This document shows positions 54,771 to 63,555 of a stretch of DNA of 64,000 nt, one piece after another. This DNA is from Asticcacaulis solisilvae. Its GTDB lineage: Bacteria; Pseudomonadota; Alphaproteobacteria; Caulobacterales; Caulobacteraceae. The position numbers and the translations under genes are program-made. The stretch's first letter is position 1. Each line of letters opens with the position of its first letter. The notes under the pieces were generated by a model. The model ran no database searches and had not been told where the DNA came from. It saw only the letters and a program-made list of their open reading frames with translations. The DNA is taken from NCBI RefSeq assembly GCF_017875235.1, contig NZ_JAGGMI010000015.1, positions 1 to 64,000 on the forward strand. Direction: 5' to 3'.

Positions 54771-55045
54771 TCAGGCCCGCGCCTCGGCGATATCGGGGCG
54801 GAAACCGGCGATCGCCGCCAGGCCCCTTGAAGACCATCAGATGGCGAAAGCGCTGGACCGACCGCACGTCATCCCAGGCGATAAACCGCGGCTTGCGGAA
54901 CAGGATCGGCTAGGAATAGATGCCTGGCTTCAAAAATAGTTCGAACATTTGCTGGCTTTGACAAAGCGCTTCCGCTTCAGGGAAGAAATCGGCAAACCGA
55001 AATTCCCGCAGTTCTATTTCCGGTGATGGCGCTAAGCCGACTCGT
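54771..55045 (-). pseudogene. Decayed gene remnant with amber codon and frameshift
   Basis: Reading the minus strand gives a protein-like frame (SPEIELREFRFADFFPEAEAL, MFELFLKPGIYS), a TAG at 54914-54916, then PILFRKPRFIAWDD and FRHLMVFKG. After a +1 frameshift near 54820 it ends GFRPDIAEARA and stop (54771-54773). An upstream TAG closes it. It is a small degraded gene of unknown family. Confidence 0.6.
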
Positions 55046-55184
55046 GGCTATCTACGCTTTTAGTAAAGGCGGACGTGAAATCGGCTCCGATGGATGCCCT
55101 GACGCAATTTCTTGTCGTCGGCTATGCGGACGCTTCTGGCGTGTCCGTGTAAGGTCGCAATCTTGGCGAAGATAATTGCCATGA

Positions 55185-55216
55185 ACAAAAAGGGTCGAGC
55201 TCCGAGGCTCGACCCT
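55185..55216 (-). terminator. Rho-independent terminator of second cold-shock gene
   Basis: A 10-bp perfect stem, AGGGTCGAGC with GCTCGACCCT (55191-55200 and 55207-55216), has a 6-nt loop and is followed on the minus strand by TTTTGT. It lies about 28 nt past the cold-shock stop. Confidence 0.9.
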
Positions 55217-55244
55217 AAATGTCTTCTCAATGAAAAGAATGGCT

Positions 55245-55454
55245 CTAAGCTGCCTGAAGCTGCCCCGCGGACATTTTGCCGGACTTTGCGTCGCGTTGCA
55301 GCTCGTAGGTAATTTGCTGGCCTTCATGGAGGCTGCTCATGCCGGAGCTTTCAACCGCGCTGATATGCACGAAGACGTCCTGGCCGCCCTTTGTCGGCTC
55401 AATGAAGCCAAAACCTTTTGTGGGATTAAACCACTTAACTGTACCTGCGCTCAT
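55245..55454 (-). CDS. CspA-family cold-shock protein (second copy)
   Basis: 69 residues with RNP1 KGFGFIEP and RNP2 DVFVHISAV, and a longer basic C-terminus ([17 protein letters not shown]) than the first copy. AAAGGG lies 6 nt before the ATG. It is divergent from the DUF2188-like/transglutaminase operon, across a 479-bp AT-rich region. Confidence 0.95.
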   Translation of the reverse strand: MSAGTVKWFNPTKGFGFIEPTKGGQDVFVHISAVESSGMSSLHEGQQITYELQRDAKSGKMSAGQLQAA

Positions 55455-55933
55455 AACGAACCCTTTCGATGGTACTGTTATACGTGCCAAGCATATGCAT
55501 CGGCACCTCGAATAAATTTGAATGGGGAGTTTCGTCTGTGCCGCTAAGGCGCATCTAAAATCATCAGACAATCATCAGTCGATAACAAACTAATATTTCA
55601 TTCTATAAATAATGTCAAGTAATTTATCCATCACATACATTTACATGTAGCCGATCGATGGAAACGCACCAGCGGAAGAACTAATTTTTATTTATATATT
55701 ACATTCTTACAATTTATGAGCTATGCTTGATTTATTAGGGGCTGCAGACGGCCCTAAATAGCCTTATGCAACTTTCAGCCGTGCTGCGTGTGCCGTGGTA
55801 ACTATCCATGCGGCCCCGCAGAAATGTTGATTTTACAGACCAACACGTTCTCGGCCGATCTGCAGCAGCCTATACGACTCTAAGTAATTTCCGAAATCAT
55901 TCGGATACTCATTCTACCACATTGGAAAACCAT
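55455..55933. promoter_or_regulatory. AT-rich divergent control region of the second cold-shock cluster
   Basis: 479 bp with no credible gene. The part at 55560-55740 is much more AT-rich than the genome. It must hold the cold-shock leader and promoter and the operon promoter. A short GGGGC/GCCCT hairpin lies at about 55737-55755. No clean promoter consensus was found. Confidence 0.45.
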
Positions 55934-56254
55934 ATGACGGTTCAGACACCGTGCCAGTTCGTAACGCCCGGGCTGGAAAGCCGCACCATGAAGCATCATG
56001 ACGCCACGACAGTTAGTAATGCTTTCGGAAGCGGCGCAGCCATTGCCATCAAGACCTGGGACCTTGCACCGAGCGATGTTCTGGATATCCGGATGTCGTC
56101 GGGCTCGAAAGCCCTTGCCTTAATTGAAACCTTCGGATTGGCGGGACTGGAGATCAACATCGACGGCAACCTCTATCACTGCCGTCCATGGAAAGCCGGT
56201 GACAGCCCGTTGCAGACCGACAGAGGCTTCACGTCGAACTGGACCATTATCTAA
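55934..56254 (+). CDS. Hypothetical protein, first gene of the DUF2188-like/transglutaminase operon
   Basis: 106 residues with a central hydrophobic strand/helix (SKALALIETFGLAGLEINIDG), then HCRPWKAGDSP and a final FTSNWTII. There is no signal peptide. The frame is open to 55808, but a Met at 55934 after GGAAAAC is preferred. Its stop is directly followed by the next ATG (TAAATG), so the two are translationally coupled. No family is recognised. Confidence 0.65.
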   Translation: MTVQTPCQFVTPGLESRTMKHHDATTVSNAFGSGAAIAIKTWDLAPSDVLDIRMSSGSKALALIETFGLAGLEINIDGNLYHCRPWKAGDSPLQTDRGFTSNWTII

Positions 56255-56785
56255 ATGGCCAATTTCGTAGAGCCTACAGATGCAATGAGGGACGATACGG
56301 CCGATCTGGAGCGCCGCGTGCTGGCGCACGAGCAGGTGCTTCAGGCATTGATTGCCTACCTGGTGGAAAGCGATCCAAAAATCCTGGAACGGATGAAGGC
56401 AGCCTTCAGCCGTCCGGTGCGCGTCGTGCCTCCTTTTGGGCGAACCGACACCGCCGCTTACGCGGCTGCCTTCGTGCGGGAAGTAATTCGACTTGGCGAT
56501 AAGGGCGGCGCATCGTCTGGTCCGTCGCCCATATCACTATGGGACGATCTTTGGCCAACTGCGGGAGAGGCGAACCTGGCAAACGAGAACGTGGCCGTCC
56601 TCTTTGTCGTGCAGCACCGCGATGACATGTGGGAAGTTCTGCGCGACGGCCGGCTCATCGGCGGGTTCGTATCGCAAAAAGGCGCGCTTGAGGCCGCACA
56701 TCAAGCGATGCAGGAGGTCTTCTGTACAGGCGGTGCGGCAGAACTTGTGGCGCGTCATCCGCCTGGCGCGACACGCCCGAATTGA
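56255..56785 (+). CDS. Two-domain DUF2188-like protein, paralogue A
   Basis: 176 residues. The N-terminal helical domain (about 18-80, VLAHEQVLQALIAYLVESDP, ILERMKAAF) is shared with the protein at 57059. The C-terminal domain (about 93-168; LWDDLWPTAGE, MWEVLRDGRLIGGF, TGGAAEL) is shared with that protein and with the 83-residue protein at 23171. No catalytic motif or signal peptide is visible. The start is fused to the preceding stop. Confidence 0.75.
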   Translation: MANFVEPTDAMRDDTADLERRVLAHEQVLQALIAYLVESDPKILERMKAAFSRPVRVVPPFGRTDTAAYAAAFVREVIRLGDKGGASSGPSPISLWDDLWPTAGEANLANENVAVLFVVQHRDDMWEVLRDGRLIGGFVSQKGALEAAHQAMQEVFCTGGAAELVARHPPGATRPN

Positions 56786-56825
56786 TGCTCAGTTACCGCA
56801 AACCCAAACTCTTGAGAATCAAACA

Positions 56826-57062
56826 ATGACCGATGCAAAAAGCCACGATCTTGCGATCGCCAGACCTAAGTTGGCGCCGACGACAGAACCATCTGTTCCA
56901 CGGGGGTGGCGCTCGCGTCCGATAGCACCGGCGAGACCCAGCGGACTCCAGAGCGTCCATGCGACGGTCGAGCCGAGATATCGACGGGGTGACTTCTATC
57001 TGAAGATTGACGGCCTCACCGGCCCGCGGACCGGCATGTCCGTCAGGTCTGAAAACGGATGA
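56826..57062 (+). CDS. Small basic Pro/Arg-rich protein
   Basis: 78 residues, rich in Arg and Pro in the middle (PRGWRSRPIAPARPSG), ending YLKIDGLTGPRTGMSVRSENG. It is likely unstructured and nucleic-acid- or membrane-interacting by charge only. The stop overlaps the next start (ATGA). No family is recognised. Confidence 0.55.
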   Translation: MTDAKSHDLAIARPKLAPTTEPSVPRGWRSRPIAPARPSGLQSVHATVEPRYRRGDFYLKIDGLTGPRTGMSVRSENG

Positions 57063-57544
57063 ACCGTGCACAGTTAAGCGTAGAGGATCGGATACACCGC
57101 CGCGTACTTCAGGTCGTGCTCGCAGCACTTCTGGAGGAGAATCCGAAACTCCTGCGCAAGATCGAAGAGGGCTTTGCGAGCGAAGCGGCCTTGGCGCCCG
57201 CCCATGATCATGATGCCGTTCTGGCTTACGGCTCCCAGTTTGTTCACGCTACACTGTTTGTCGGCGCGTCGGATGCGCAGAGCACATTGCTGTCGTCTGC
57301 CCCGGAATGGGTCCGTCTATGGCTTGAGCCCGAGTTACTGGCCGAGCCGGGTAGCCGGAGTTGGATACGTTTCGAAGTCCGTGCTGAGGCTGGCACCTGG
57401 CATTTGAGCCGGGACGGGCGCGTCGTCAGTGAGTTTCCAACGCACGAAGAGGCTGCGAAGGCCGCGCAAAAGGCGGTTGCAATTATATGCGCCGCTGGTG
57501 GCCAGGCGGATTGGCACGACGCATCGCCTGACCTGTCTGATTAG
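57059..57544 (+). CDS. Two-domain DUF2188-like protein, paralogue B
   Basis: 161 residues, collinear with paralogue A: an N-terminal helical part (VEDRIHRRVLQVVLAALLEENP, LLRKIEEGF) and a C-terminal part (SWIRFEVRAEAGTWHLSRDG, AAKAAQKAVAIICAAGGQ). The WDDxWP box is degenerate here. The two genes probably arose by tandem duplication and then diverged. It is coupled to the previous gene. Confidence 0.75.
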   Translation: MNRAQLSVEDRIHRRVLQVVLAALLEENPKLLRKIEEGFASEAALAPAHDHDAVLAYGSQFVHATLFVGASDAQSTLLSSAPEWVRLWLEPELLAEPGSRSWIRFEVRAEAGTWHLSRDGRVVSEFPTHEEAAKAAQKAVAIICAAGGQADWHDASPDLSD

Positions 57545-57552
57545 GAGCGATC

Positions 57553-57942
57553 ATGTCCGTATCAATAAATCTCGAGGCAGGCACCGATATTCAGATTAGA
57601 GCGGAACGCGGGAACGGAGGAGCCGTTTATATACTTGTGCAGCAGCAAGACGTCCTTCACCACGCCTACACGATCTTGAGTGCATCGCCCCCGCGCGGCT
57701 TCCAAAACGCAATCATGTCCACCCGGCACGCTGTCGGCGCGCGGTCCATGCTTGTGCTCCACGCCAAACATGACAGGCTGGGGCAATGGTACGACATTCC
57801 ACTAAAGGCGTCTCAGCTGCTCGGTCCAAATACGACCCGCTACGAATTTGCAGCTATCGATAGCGAGGATTCCGTCAGCATGGCGTGCATCGTCAGCACA
57901 GTGCCACGATCACCGCCTCGGGCCTGGGGCGAAGCTGGCTAG
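57553..57942 (+). CDS. Hypothetical protein of the transglutaminase operon
   Basis: 129 residues, beta-rich (VYILVQQQDVLHHAY, SMLVLHAKHDRLGQWYDIPL, YEFAAIDSEDSVSMACIV). TTAGGAG lies about 5 nt before the ATG, 8 nt after paralogue B. Neither signal peptide nor membrane helix is present. No family is recognised. Confidence 0.65.
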   Translation: MSVSINLEAGTDIQIRAERGNGGAVYILVQQQDVLHHAYTILSASPPRGFQNAIMSTRHAVGARSMLVLHAKHDRLGQWYDIPLKASQLLGPNTTRYEFAAIDSEDSVSMACIVSTVPRSPPRAWGEAG

Positions 57943-58010
57943 TTCAGCCGGCTGGGTTGGTTCAACGCAGGACATACCCATTGACTTAAACCTTAGGAAA
58001 GCAGGTAAAA

Positions 58011-58328
58011 ATGATAACCGTGGACGAAACCGAACGGGCAAGTATCAAGGGAATTATCGACGACATTATGTTCCGCCATCGCGCCGGCTCGCTGACCGAC
58101 CCACGCGGGCGAGGCGCGGTTGCAGCGTTTGTGACATCTTATGCGCCCCTCGATTATCTGAATGAAAGCGATGCCACGGCCCTGAACATCTATGTCGATG
58201 TGACCCTGCAGATGAACAAGCTGTCGCGGCAGACAGAGGACCCATGCGTGGTCCATCGTGTTAATACCATCATTCAGGTTGCGCTCGGCGACGAAGATGT
58301 GCTCCCAGCCATCCGACGCTTGCATTAG
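58011..58328 (+). CDS. Hypothetical helical protein of the transglutaminase operon
   Basis: 105 residues, mostly helical (RASIKGIIDDIMFRHRAG, ATALNIYVDVTLQMNKLSRQ, NTIIQVALGDEDVLPAIRR). AGGAAAGCAGG precedes the ATG. It is cytoplasmic, with no recognised family. A 264-bp gap follows before the transglutaminase gene. Confidence 0.65.
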   Translation: MITVDETERASIKGIIDDIMFRHRAGSLTDPRGRGAVAAFVTSYAPLDYLNESDATALNIYVDVTLQMNKLSRQTEDPCVVHRVNTIIQVALGDEDVLPAIRRLH

Positions 58329-58592
58329 CCCTAAATCGCATTAGCAAAAGGCGATATCGCGCCTGGTTTGACGCGAACGGCCTCCACATAGTCAATATCA
58401 CCGCCTGCGACGCAACCTAGTCCGTTCCAGCACGGGCCCAATCTGTCGTGGACGCGTCTCTGCACACCCACGGGGCAACACAGGCTTACGTCAGTATGCG
58501 GAAACTTGTTACGCGGCGATGGCAGCGCGTCGCAAAGAAGGAGGATTGGGGGGCACTGGTTCCAAAGTGTCGGTTCTGCCCAGGACAGTATA

Positions 58593-59462
58593 ATGAAAAA
58601 ACTATCGATCATGCACAGCACCGTCTATCGGTACAGTCGTCCCGTCGTGTTGAATGAACACAAGCTTATGGTGCGCCCGAGGGAAGGGCACCAGCTCAAA
58701 CTCATCTCTCACAAGGTCAGTGTTTCGCCTCACGCCTCATTACGCTGGTCGCAGGATGTGCAGGGCAACACGATAGGTCGGGCAACATTCGAAGAGCCGA
58801 CCGATATCCTGCAAGTCGACGCGCATAGCGTAGTTGAGCTGGACAGCGAACCGTGGCCCGTCTTTGACATCGATGCGTCTGCCATCTCTTATCCGTTTCT
58901 ATATTCCGAGCACGACCTTACCGATCTCGGGCCCATGATGACCCCGCACTATCCAGACCCGGATAGCCTGCTGGAAAACTGGGTCAGAGGCTTCGTACGC
59001 AGTGTTCCAACCGACACGCTGTCCATGCTTAAGGACCTCAGCGCCGGCGTATCGAAGGCCATTACTTATGTGGCGCGTGACGCTGAAGGAACGCAGACGC
59101 CGTTGCAAACACTTGGCGTGCAGCGAGGGTCGTGTCGCGATTTCGCGGTTCTCCTGGCGGAAGCCGCGCGAAACCTTGGCTTCGGCAGTCGTATCGTGTC
59201 TGGCTACCGCTATTTTGGTGACACCGACGAACCGCGAACCGGCGACAATGACTCAACCCACGCCTGGGTGGAAATCTTCCTGCCGGGCGCCGGCTGGATC
59301 GCGTTTGACCCCACTAACAACTGGGTGGGAAACCACAATCTCATCCCGGTAGGGGTTGGAGGGGATATCCGGCAACTCGCCCCGGTAGCGGGTAGTTTTG
59401 CCGGGCCGTCGGATGCACTCATTAAAATGAAAGTTGGCGTTCAAATAAAGTCGTATCTATGA
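58593..59462 (+). CDS. Transglutaminase-like protease, second cluster
   Basis: 289 residues. The Bact_transglu_N-like N-terminal domain (about 1-90, HSTVYRYSRPVVLNEHKL and MVRPREGH) and the transglutaminase core carry Cys181 (GSCRDFAVLL), His223 (STHAWVEIFLPG) and Asp239 (WIAFDPTNN). No signal peptide, so it should be cytoplasmic. It differs in subfamily from the 23.5-kb enzyme despite equal length. It is the last gene of the cold-shock-linked operon. Met 7 (58611) is an alternative start. Confidence 0.88.
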   Translation: MKKLSIMHSTVYRYSRPVVLNEHKLMVRPREGHQLKLISHKVSVSPHASLRWSQDVQGNTIGRATFEEPTDILQVDAHSVVELDSEPWPVFDIDASAISYPFLYSEHDLTDLGPMMTPHYPDPDSLLENWVRGFVRSVPTDTLSMLKDLSAGVSKAITYVARDAEGTQTPLQTLGVQRGSCRDFAVLLAEAARNLGFGSRIVSGYRYFGDTDEPRTGDNDSTHAWVEIFLPGAGWIAFDPTNNWVGNHNLIPVGVGGDIRQLAPVAGSFAGPSDALIKMKVGVQIKSYL

Positions 59463-59596
59463 TTCCTCTGACAAGATATCTGCAGGCATCCGGGAGCGCT
59501 GCCGGTTAAGACTTCAGCTGTCCGGAAAACAAACGAGTAAATGCAACTGATCCGGATATGTTTCCGGTGTTGGGATCAAAAAGCAGAAGCCATGTC

Positions 59597-60445
59597 CTAT
59601 CGCCTAAGAACCTCCAGCCAGGCCTTTTGCTCCGCGCCGATCAGGCTATCGGGCGTCATGACCGCGCCTTTAAGCGCGCCCCGGATATCGTCCGGCGTGT
59701 CGCTGAACGGCGCCCGCATCAGTTCGGCCAGAAGTGCCCGCCCCTTCGCCACCGAGGCGGCATAAACCTCGAGGAAGCTTGAGACACTCACATGCTGGCT
59801 GGGATCGTCCATCCAGCAGTCGTAGTCGGTCACGACGCAGACTGTGCAATAGGCCATCTGGGCCTCGCGCGCCAGAAACGCCTCAGGCACATTGGTCATG
59901 CCGACCAGATCGCAATTCGCCGCGTCCCGCAGGAAGAAGCTCTCGGCGCGGGTGCCCAGGCGCGGACCTTCGACGCAGGCGTAGGTCTTGTCCATATGCA
60001 GGGGCTGGCCGATACGGGCGGCGGCGCGGGCGATGTCGGCGCTTAATGCCGGACAGGCCGGGTGGGCGGTCGAAACGTGCGCCGCCACGCCATCGCCGAA
60101 GAAGCTGTAGGCCCGCTTGCCGCGCGTATGGTCGAAATATTGCGACACGACGGCCAGGTCGCCGGGCCGGATCTCTTCGCGCAAGGACCCCGAGGCCGAC
60201 AGCGAAAAGACGCGCCGCGCCCCCAGCTGTTTCAGGGCGAAGATATTGGCGCGGTAATTGACCTCGTGCGGCAGCAAGCGGTGCCCTGCCCCGTGGCGCG
60301 CCAGGAAGAGCAGGCGCTGCCCCAGATACCGGCCTTCGGCTATGGGGCCGGACGGCTGGCCGAACGGCGTCTCGATCCGGTGTTCCGCGGTGATCTCAAG
60401 CCCGTCCAGCGCGTAGAAGCCGGAACCGCCGATGACGCTCAGCAT
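59597..60445 (-). CDS. mtnP: S-methyl-5'-thioadenosine phosphorylase
   Basis: 282 residues of the purine-nucleoside-phosphorylase family: phosphate-binding GGSGFY at the N-terminus, FLARHGAGHRLLPHEVNYRAN, SLREEIRPGDL, CVEGPRLGTRAESF, the substrate-pocket MTNVPEA and TDYDCW. The SLREEI and TDYDCW motifs favour methylthioadenosine over methylthioinosine. It cleaves MTA to adenine and 5-methylthioribose-1-phosphate in methionine salvage. AAGGA precedes ATG 60445. It is a stand-alone housekeeping gene. Confidence 0.9.
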   Translation of the reverse strand: MLSVIGGSGFYALDGLEITAEHRIETPFGQPSGPIAEGRYLGQRLLFLARHGAGHRLLPHEVNYRANIFALKQLGARRVFSLSASGSLREEIRPGDLAVVSQYFDHTRGKRAYSFFGDGVAAHVSTAHPACPALSADIARAAARIGQPLHMDKTYACVEGPRLGTRAESFFLRDAANCDLVGMTNVPEAFLAREAQMAYCTVCVVTDYDCWMDDPSQHVSVSSFLEVYAASVAKGRALLAELMRAPFSDTPDDIRGALKGAVMTPDSLIGAEQKAWLEVLRR

Positions 60446-61084
60446 GGGGAAGGTCCTTGTGGAATCAGAGCGGGCACATTGGCGCATTTCGGCAGCGGCC
60501 GGAAGCGCGCCCCCGCGCCTTCCGCTGCGCGCCAATCGCGGACATAGAACCGCAAGGATGGCGGTTTCGAGAAATGTGCTCCGAATCGGACATCGACGCC
60601 GAGGAAATCAGCTTTCCGGTGCCCAAAAAGCGTTGGTGCATACCTATACGGGCCGCGTCGTCGCAAGGCTATGACTTCGTCGCGCAACATGGTGGTGTGA
60701 TCAGGCCATATGGTAAAGCGGCATTAAGTGCAATTCGCCGATAAGATGTAATTCGTAAAAGATTATATTTCCAAAGTGACGCAATTCATGTAGGATGGCC
60801 TTGGTCGAGTTAGTAAATTATCGACCTCCGGATAAGCCCCGGATGTACGCATAAAGTCCAAGTGCGTTTGTATATCTTGCAAATTTCAGTTCAAAAAATA
60901 TCAGGGTGAGTATTCCGGCGCCATCGGCGTGAATCCGGGATATATTTCTTATGCGATTTCTCAGATTGCCTGCATCATACTGCGATGCGGAATGCGTCTC
61001 CCTGTGCCTGATTATCGATCTGACCGGACGTTTGAGCCGGCCGCGCCGGGCGGTCGCGACGTTCGGTCCCAAAGGGATATCCTC
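60446..61084. other. 639-bp region without a convincing gene
   Basis: Several overlapping frames exist (for example 60439-60690 minus and 60457-60744 plus), but none has a ribosome site or protein-like composition. The part at 60720-60960 is AT-rich and probably holds the metzincin promoter. No repeat or RNA gene was identified. Confidence 0.4.
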
Positions 61085-62923
61085 ATGACACTGATGCGAA
61101 GCCTGTTACTGGCGACGGCCCTGTCGTCCTTGACCGCAACCGCAGCCCTGGCGACGCCGCAATGCGTCGACCTGGGTTATGGCAGCCTGCCGGGCGCCAA
61201 GGGCAACAAGCTCTATCTCTATTTCCCGACGACGGACGACGCCACCTATCCCAGCTTCGGCGACAGCAATACGCCAACCCAGCCCGCGCAAAGTTTCGAT
61301 GTCAGCGAACTGACAAGCTATACGGGCACGGCGACCGATCTGAAGAATGCCATCTTCGACGTCGTCAGCGATGACTATTGCGAGTTCAATGTCGAGGTCC
61401 TGCAAACGACGACGCGGCCGACCAGCGGGCCGGCGCGGCGCAACGTCGTGTCCATCGGCACCGATACGGCGGAATGGACGGACGCGGAGGGCGCTCACTG
61501 GGTCTGGGGCCTGGCCCAGGACGTCGATACGGGCGACGCCACGGCAATCGATTACTCCAAGGTCTGGGCGGGCACCTATCAGTTTACGGCAGGCGGCGCG
61601 GGTGGCGCGCTGAACGGCGCCAATTCGACCCTGGAACGGTGGGCGCATTCGATCGGCGGCACGGCGGCCCACGAAGCCGGCCACAATTACGGCCTCAGCC
61701 ACAATGACGGCCTGCCCGTGGCAGCGGGCGAAGACGTGCTGACGCACCACCTGATGGCCAAGGGTTCGAACTATACGGATGAACAACGCGCCGCCTATCG
61801 CCGCCACTTCAGCAACCACGAATACGAGGTCCTGGCGGCCAATGTCGGCCTGTCGGTCCAGACCATGTGGAACTGGGACTTCGTCAATCCCAATGCCGAA
61901 ACGGCGGTCAAGGTCCGCATCAACTTCCTCAGCACCCAGGCGTCGATGACGGTCAGCGGACCGTATCTCGGCGACCGTTCGCCGTGGAGCACGCCGACCG
62001 TATCGGGCGCCCTCGGGACACAGAGCTTCCAGGGGACGTCGTACAACAAATTCTCCGTCACCTGGTCGACAGCCAAGTCGTGGACAGGCGGAACGGCCGG
62101 CCAGGTCGCCGGCGGCCAGGTCTTCCACGTCGGCACCGGATTTTCAGGCGTCAATTACAACACCACCAACCCGATCATCATCACCAGCGTCGACCTGATC
62201 GACGCGTCGAACAACGTCCTGGCCCTGCACCCGCGCATCACCGGTTTCGACACCGGTACGCTCGACGCCGGCGACGGCGGTTTCGCCATCCAGGCGATCA
62301 ACTTCAACGCGGTGCCGCTGATCGTCACGGATATCCGGGCGGCCTTCCTGCCGCGCCTCCTGTCGATCGACGCCATGCTGCCGGGCGAACAGAGGCTGAC
62401 CGACATCTTCGGCCAGCCGCTGAAGCCATGGCGCGAGGCGCGCATCGGCGTCACCAAGACGACCCTCAAGCGCGGCCAGGCCGTGCCTATCCCGATCGCG
62501 AAACTGTCCGATGGTCCGCACTTTGTCCAAACCACGACAGAAGCGGACTGCAAGGGCCAGCGCGGCGACCGCAACGACGACCGTCCCGACACGGCAGGCT
62601 GCCGCGCGGGCACAGTGGCGTCGCTGTTCCCGTCGACCACGACCTATGTGACGGCCACGGTTATCGATCCCCAGGCCAAGCACTGGGACGCGGAGAAGAA
62701 GGCCTATGCCGTGGGGCCCGTCGAAAGCCGCATCTTCTATCAGGTCGCGGGCATTCACCCGGACCTGAACAAGAACCGTATCGACGATTTCGTCGAGATC
62801 GCGCAAAATCCGCGCCTCGACGCCAACAAGGACCGGGTCATCGATGCTGCTCAACGTAAGCTCCGTACACCGGTCCGGGCAACCACCCTGCCCAAGACCG
62901 CCGTGCCGCAACCGAAGCCGTAA
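61085..62923 (+). CDS. Secreted metzincin-type zinc metalloprotease with EF-hand tail
   Basis: 612 residues with a signal peptide (about 1-23, ALAT). The metzincin zinc site is complete at residues 196-206, HEAGHNYGLSH (HExxHxxGxxH), but a clear Met-turn was not located. A beta-rich region follows, and near the C-terminus two EF-hand/dockerin-like calcium loops, DLNKNRIDDFVE and DANKDRVIDAAQ. AAAGGG lies about 9 nt before ATG 61085. It is likely exported by Sec to the periplasm or the cell surface. Confidence 0.85.
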   Translation: MTLMRSLLLATALSSLTATAALATPQCVDLGYGSLPGAKGNKLYLYFPTTDDATYPSFGDSNTPTQPAQSFDVSELTSYTGTATDLKNAIFDVVSDDYCEFNVEVLQTTTRPTSGPARRNVVSIGTDTAEWTDAEGAHWVWGLAQDVDTGDATAIDYSKVWAGTYQFTAGGAGGALNGANSTLERWAHSIGGTAAHEAGHNYGLSHNDGLPVAAGEDVLTHHLMAKGSNYTDEQRAAYRRHFSNHEYEVLAANVGLSVQTMWNWDFVNPNAETAVKVRINFLSTQASMTVSGPYLGDRSPWSTPTVSGALGTQSFQGTSYNKFSVTWSTAKSWTGGTAGQVAGGQVFHVGTGFSGVNYNTTNPIIITSVDLIDASNNVLALHPRITGFDTGTLDAGDGGFAIQAINFNAVPLIVTDIRAAFLPRLLSIDAMLPGEQRLTDIFGQPLKPWREARIGVTKTTLKRGQAVPIPIAKLSDGPHFVQTTTEADCKGQRGDRNDDRPDTAGCRAGTVASLFPSTTTYVTATVIDPQAKHWDAEKKAYAVGPVESRIFYQVAGIHPDLNKNRIDDFVEIAQNPRLDANKDRVIDAAQRKLRTPVRATTLPKTAVPQPKP

Positions 62924-63365
62924 GGTTCTGACACCGCTGCTGGCGCTCCTGGCGCTGGCAGCGGCCCCAGGCGCCTGTGCCAGCGCGGACAGTCTCCAGG
63001 CCCGCGCGGAGGCCGGCTGTTCCCAGGAAGACCTGCCAGCCACCATCATCACCTTGTCCAAGGGTGGCGAACCGCAGGTCGAGATCGAAGTCAGCGGGCT
63101 GGGCAGCGGACAGGTGCCGCCGGTATTGCGGATGACGACGGGGCGGAGGACACCCGGGGCGCGCCATCTGGCGCGCGCGGCGTGGGTCGGCGATGGCGGG
63201 CGCACGGCCTTGTCCGGCACCTTGACCCTCAGCGAAGTCGTACCTGGTGATCACCTGTCCGGCCGCTACGATCTGGCGGCGCCAAAGGACCGCAAGTTAG
63301 ATGGCCGCAAGATCGCGGGCAGCTTCCACGCCCCTTGGCCGCGCAGCGCCCGGGGATGCGGTTAA
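62844..63365 (+). CDS. Secreted protein of unclear start
   Basis: The frame reads a classic signal peptide (LTPLLALLALAAAPGACASA) starting near 62925, then about 125 residues of beta-rich sequence (TIITLSKGGEPQVEIEVSG, GTLTLSEVVPGDHLSGRYDL). The only ATG, at 62844, overlaps the metzincin gene by 80 nt and adds a non-signal N-terminus. Either a rare start codon near 62925 or a damaged 5' end is likely. Confidence 0.5.
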   Translation: MLLNVSSVHRSGQPPCPRPPCRNRSRKVLTPLLALLALAAAPGACASADSLQARAEAGCSQEDLPATIITLSKGGEPQVEIEVSGLGSGQVPPVLRMTTGRRTPGARHLARAAWVGDGGRTALSGTLTLSEVVPGDHLSGRYDLAAPKDRKLDGRKIAGSFHAPWPRSARGCG

Positions 63366-63432
63366 GGGGATCTTCAAGGTTTGTCAGCGCGCGGCGCTCG
63401 ACGAAATCAGCCTGGCGGAACGCCGTCAGCGG

Positions 63433-63555
63433 TTACGCCCCCGGAAACCGCGCGACAGCCGCATTGAATGCGTCCGGCTGGTCCATGTTCGACAGTGCCC
63501 GCAGTCGTACCGCGATCTCGTCCTCCGTCCAGGGCCCGTCGGGGCCGCGCCGCGT
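63433..63555 (-). pseudogene. C-terminal coding remnant
   Basis: On the minus strand a protein-like stretch (PDGPWTEDEIAVRLRALSN, then DAFNAAVARFPGA and stop at 63433-63435) runs straight into the 63555-63597 palindrome and has no start codon. It is probably the last 40 codons of a lost gene. Confidence 0.5.

Noticed and set aside
54700-54867. 56-codon N-terminal extension of the gluzincin protein
   Set aside because: It overlaps a decayed neighbouring gene and would bury the signal peptide; GGGGGG lies before 54699.
60439-60744. Overlapping small ORFs in the gap before the metzincin
   Set aside because: No ribosome sites, no conserved-looking motif, and they overlap each other on both strands.
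62144-63220. 358-codon minus-strand frame (also 61106-62128)
   Set aside because: Shadow of the metzincin gene; Arg/Val/Asp-rich composition typical of antisense frames.
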